Origin: Mucilaginibacter sp. OK268
GTDB lineage: Bacteria > Bacteroidota > Bacteroidia > Sphingobacteriales > Sphingobacteriaceae
Direction: 5' to 3'
Length of the DNA stretch: 64,000 bases
Assembly: GCF_900103125.1 (NCBI RefSeq)
Contig: NZ_FNJV01000003.1
Location: 248,001 to 312,000, forward strand
Shown: piece after piece, positions 61,481 through 64,000 of the stretch
How the letters are laid out: each line of letters starts with the position of its first letter
How positions within the stretch are numbered: position 1 is the stretch's first letter
Program-made: the position numbers and the translations under genes
Notes under the pieces: generated by a model
The model's input: only the letters and a program-made list of their open reading frames with translations
What the model was told of the DNA's origin: nothing
The model's database searches: none

Positions 61481-62431
61481 TTAAAACCGGTAGTTAATTC
61501 CGGTTGAAACGGCCACGCCTGTTTTCTTTAATTCTGTTAAAGGCGCCCCCCGTTTGTCCAGATTATTAAACGGTACCCAGTTAACTTTTTGATCTTTATC
61601 GTACAGATCAAGTTTTTGGACAACATTATATCCGGCACTTACCTCTACTGAGAAGTTCTTCGCCAGCATATAATTGTAGTATAAAGAGGCTTTAAATTGT
61701 TGCGCCTGGAAATAATCTGAGTTCATCTTTTTTGATAAACGATAAGTACCACCACCGATGCCAAAATCGCCGCTAAAGCCAAGGTTGCTTTTTTGGGATA
61801 ATTTATAGTTCAATTTTTCAGAAACCGGTAATGTTCCTGATAAGCTTAGTTTGTCGGAAATATTCCAGTCGATACCAAATACCGGGACAAGCACCGAACC
61901 AAAGAACTGTTTAGAATAGACTACCCCTAATGAATAGGTGAATTTAGCTGACGACCTGATCTTTAACATGGCCACCCCGGTATAAAGCATATCATCACCA
62001 GAGATATCCTTCAGATCAGAAGACAACGTTGGTACAGCCGAAATAAGCAAGGCATATTTGGGCGAAAATGCCTTTTGAAAAGTAATGGGAACCGAAATAG
62101 CGTGGAAATTATTGCCGCCAAACTGATTGCCCATGCCAGAAAGAAACAGACCGCTATATCCTATTCCTGCAAGTAAAAAATCAACTTTTCCGTTTTGCAT
62201 TTTGCTGTATAAGGGTAAGGTCAAGTTTCCGTTTACTTGCTGTATATTCATGTCCTTACCATTAATTTTAAGGGGGGAATAAGTATAATCGGCTTCAAAT
62301 GAACCTAAATTCGGGACCGACTTTATGGGTGCTGCAACACCTTCTTCTACCGGTGTACTTTGCTGTGCCTGTGCTGATAGCGCGAATGAAACTGAAACTA
62401 TCGCAATTAAAGACAAGATCTTTGTTTTCAT
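61481..62431 (-). CDS. DUF6268-like outer-membrane barrel protein
   Basis: 316 residues: signal peptide MKTKILSLIAIVSVSFALSAQAQ, then about twelve alternating strands (FEADYTYSPLKINGKDMNIQQVNGNLTLPLYSK, YALLISAVPTLSSDLKDI, FTYSLGVVYSKQFFGSVLVPVFGIDWNISDKLSLSGTLP) and an aromatic end GINYRF. This matches the DUF6268 class of barrels, role unknown. It is 47 bp upstream of the 82-residue gene. Confidence 0.8.
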   Translation of the reverse strand: MKTKILSLIAIVSVSFALSAQAQQSTPVEEGVAAPIKSVPNLGSFEADYTYSPLKINGKDMNIQQVNGNLTLPLYSKMQNGKVDFLLAGIGYSGLFLSGMGNQFGGNNFHAISVPITFQKAFSPKYALLISAVPTLSSDLKDISGDDMLYTGVAMLKIRSSAKFTYSLGVVYSKQFFGSVLVPVFGIDWNISDKLSLSGTLPVSEKLNYKLSQKSNLGFSGDFGIGGGTYRLSKKMNSDYFQAQQFKASLYYNYMLAKNFSVEVSAGYNVVQKLDLYDKDQKVNWVPFNNLDKRGAPLTELKKTGVAVSTGINYRF

Positions 62432-62830
62432 GAGTTGTTGTGTGGGGTTATTTTTTTTTGATAATTTGATAATTTGTTTGCCAAATCGGCTGCCAGGCGG
62501 ATCCTTCCTTGCATACAGTTTAGCACCATTGTTTTTATTAATATTTCTCTTGAAACACGCTCAGGTTCATTTACCCTTACTCGTTATGAAAATTATTCTG
62601 AGATACAGTCAGGCTATATCCCGTTTACCCTTAGCCTGTATTTAAATTATTTTCGGCAAATGACATTTTGATGATTAAACTCCTTAGCAGTAGTGCTGGT
62701 AAAATAGAAGGTATAAAATACCATGATTGAAAATTCAATCTTAAAAAAGGCCAGAAATAAGAGCAATGAGAATGCTCAGGTATTATCCTGCAGAAATTGA
62801 TAAGACACCTCCGAGTTGGTGATGAAAAAA

Positions 62831-62969
62831 CTTTTTAAACCTTAAATTTTAACACTTTTCTGCTCAAAAACGAGGTAAAAACGGGTGAAAATTCATTCAA
62901 AACCATCGATTTTAACACTTTTTAACAAATTTTAACACGGTTTTGAGCAGTTTTGAAAGGTTTAAAAAG
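62831..62969. repeat. Nested inverted repeats enclosing 10-bp iteron-like repeats
   Basis: Outer arms CTTTTTAAACCTT (62831-62843) and AAGGTTTAAAAAG (62957-62969). Inner arms CTGCTCAAAA (62860-62869) and TTTTGAGCAG (62941-62950). ATTTTAACAC occurs at 62846-62855, 62909-62918 and 62929-62938, with the variant TTTTTAACAA exactly between the last two (62919-62928), making three head-to-tail 10-bp units. Confidence 0.75.
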
Positions 62970-63040
62970 TATTAAATAATTGACAATCAAATATTTGAAT
63001 ACAAAATGATCAATTTTTGGTCTATATTTTCCTTTAACAA

Positions 63041-63080
63041 AACGGCCCGGTTCTCTTTTTTATCAGAAAACCAGGCCGTT
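63041..63080 (-). terminator. Hairpin after the HTH gene
   Basis: AACGGCC-C-GGTT (63041-63052) pairs with AACC-A-GGCCGTT (63069-63080), one mismatch. It is 52 bp after the HTH stop on the minus strand. The T tract is weak (TTTTGTT). Confidence 0.6.
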
Positions 63081-63131
63081 GCTTATGGTAAAAATACGAA
63101 AATTCGGGCACAAAACCAAGACAGACACACC

Positions 63132-63458
63132 CTATTTTGCCTCATCCTTACCGGCCGACAGTAAGGCCAATACATCATTCTTCAAATGATCGGGTATCAA
63201 GATAATGCTTTGGGAAACCTGCCCTATATCCTGGATCCCGACCGGTGTTTCGGGGGCAGGACTACGGTAGCCTTTCAGAATAAAACAGCCTTTTTCGTTT
63301 TCATATTGCACGGTTATTCTTAATTCGGTAAGCAATTGGATGTCACGATATAGCGTACGGGTACTGATGTGGAATTTTTCTTTTAAATAATCAACCGTTA
63401 CCACCTTTTGGGTTTGTAAAACGGCCAGCACCTCCAATAGCCTGTCTGTCCTGTTCAT
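63132..63458 (-). CDS. DeoR/YafY-type helix-turn-helix protein, short
   Basis: 108 residues with an N-terminal winged HTH (about 3-58): RLLEVLAVLQTQKVVTVDYLKEKFHISTRTLYRDIQLLTEL, then a wing. It resembles the first domain of WYL regulators (YafY), which normally have about 200 more residues that sense ligands; here the protein stops soon after the wing with a short tail. So it is a stand-alone or truncated regulator. Target unknown; the repeats downstream at 62831-62969 are a possible binding region. Confidence 0.8.
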   Translation of the reverse strand: MNRTDRLLEVLAVLQTQKVVTVDYLKEKFHISTRTLYRDIQLLTELRITVQYENEKGCFILKGYRSPAPETPVGIQDIGQVSQSIILIPDHLKNDVLALLSAGKDEAK

Positions 63459-63523
63459 TTCGTTTTGTATTTCTATACAAAACTGGTACAGTGCCGTGAC
63501 AGCAGTATGTCAGTAATGATTTG

Positions 63524-63615
63524 AGGAGCAAGGATTTTTGGAGTAAGGAGCAAGGATTTTTTGATTTTGGGCAAAGATCCTTATCCTTGCTCTTTCTGTC
63601 CTTGTTCCTTACTCC
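63524..63615. repeat. Imperfect inverted repeat of the 'ggagtaaggagcaagga' type
   Basis: 63540-63556 pairs with 63599-63615 with 16 of 17 matches, and the shorter unit GGAGCAAGGA also occurs at 63524 onward. The texture is like 2757-2901: purine-rich arms around a T-rich loop. It lies between the HTH gene and the barrel gene at the window end. Confidence 0.65.
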
Positions 63616-63634
63616 ATAAGTCTTTGCTCCAATA

Positions 63635-64000
63635 TTAATCTTTCCTCAGCCTATCTCTTTCGTCACCGGTAGTCTGTTTGGCCTGGCCGCTTGCGTGGAT
63701 GCTGCCAAATGATTTGGAATAGGTGAGTTTGATGATGGGGAACTTGCTTGATTCTGTGCGCACATCCACATAGCTTTTGATATTAAAAGGCTCCTGCGTT
63801 AAGGTTCCGTAATAAACATGCACCCGGATGCTCCTTAAAATATCGGCTACAGAAAGCTGAAAACTCCCGCCGTTATTATTCAGTTCCTTTTTTATGCCCG
63901 CATTGAGTGAGCCCAAGCCATTTATTTTTGTGGTACCGTTATACCATTGCGAATTATACCAGCCCGAAAGCTCGAATGAATATTTTTTCGGTAATTTAAA
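63635..64000 (-). CDS. C-terminal end of a TonB-receptor-like barrel (start beyond window)
   Basis: The open frame enters from the window edge (64000) and ends at 63635. The 121 visible residues, from FKLPKKYSFELSGWYNSQWYNG to FGSIHASGQAKQTTGDERDRLRKD, show barrel strands typical of PF14905-type receptors (SGWYNSQWYNGTTK, SFQLSVADILRSIRVHVYYG, PIIKLTYSKSFGS). The terminal charged extension after the last strand is usual in this group. Substrate unknown. Confidence 0.8.
   Translation of the reverse strand, partial: FKLPKKYSFELSGWYNSQWYNGTTKINGLGSLNAGIKKELNNNGGSFQLSVADILRSIRVHVYYGTLTQEPFNIKSYVDVRTESSKFPIIKLTYSKSFGSIHASGQAKQTTGDERDRLRKD

Larger units (their letters stand above)
62432..63131. 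other. 700-bp intergenic region with structured repeats
   Basis: No gene supported. The DUF6268 promoter should lie in the first part. From 62831 to 62969 are nested inverted repeats and 10-bp tandem repeats (listed separately), and at 63041-63080 a terminator for the HTH gene. Several short open frames on the plus strand have no coding character. Confidence 0.6.

Noticed and set aside
62325..62671. Plus-strand genes in the 62-kb gap
   Set aside because: The frames overlap the DUF6268 signal peptide antisense or lack coding character and homology.
62846..62938. A CRISPR array
   Set aside because: The units are only 10 bp and mostly contiguous, without spacers of regular size, and no cas gene is present.

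Overview
The window looks like a chromosomal segment of a Bacteroidota bacterium, most probably Sphingobacteriaceae (Mucilaginibacter/Pedobacter type). The evidence is: many large TonB-dependent receptors with carboxypeptidase-like or STN N-terminal domains; a FecI/FecR pair; LytS-type kinases paired with LytTR regulators; Bacteroidota-restricted families (DUF4421, DUF4397, DUF2141, DUF5686); a tRNA gene without encoded CCA; and a promoter of the form TTTG-N19-TAnnTTTG. The genus is inferred from family content, not proven. Layout. 1-5.4 kb is core cell-envelope DNA: an ABC ATPase (cut by the window edge), Ddl ligase, a PASTA protein, a rhodanese, MltG, a hot-dog thioesterase and a YihY membrane protein. 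At 5.48 kb lies an intact tRNA-Ser(UGA). The 16 bp at its 3' end recur at 27.94 kb, directly before the hairpin terminator that would normally follow the tRNA. The 22.4 kb between them is therefore read as a genomic island integrated into the tRNA. It has no recognisable integrase and starts with IS1 and DUF5686 debris. Its cargo is a large MscS channel; a four-gene unit of TonB receptor, beta-helix lipoprotein, YVTN propeller and Tat-exported phosphoesterase; a sterol-desaturase-like enzyme coupled to a barrel protein; two DUF4198 proteins next to a siderophore-type receptor; a TonB receptor divergent from its own LytS/LytTR pair; and a TSUP permease. 28-31 kb holds an HHH (Cdd1-like) protein with a coupled small protein, and a PIF1-like HRDC helicase preceded by a possible 37-codon gene. 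31-37 kb holds a porin-like barrel, a second LytS/LytTR pair and a divergent DUF2141/DUF4397/SDR-like/DUF4421 gene set. 37-47 kb holds a GH43 enzyme, a run of five small membrane or lipoprotein genes of unknown function, a TPR transcription regulator, an ArsB-like permease and a TonB_C-like/propeller fusion. 47-50.5 kb is a lipid-linked sugar cluster (NodB deacetylase, GT2, GT87). 50.6-61 kb is a FecI/FecR-controlled receptor locus without SusD: an STN TonB receptor, a lipoprotein with four internal repeats, and a secreted DNA/RNA nuclease. Its fecI and fecR are separated by a VOC-YCII-ECF42 module on the opposite strand. 61-64 kb has a small conserved protein, a DUF6268 barrel, a 700 bp gap with 10-bp tandem repeats and nested inverted repeats, an HTH protein and the end of another outer-membrane barrel. 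How it fits together: most of the accessory DNA is nutrient acquisition at the outer membrane under local regulators. Two loci pair a TonB receptor with an exported phosphate- or nucleic-acid-degrading enzyme (9.8-15.9 kb and 50.6-56.2 kb). These are the best candidates for undescribed phosphorus-scavenging systems.
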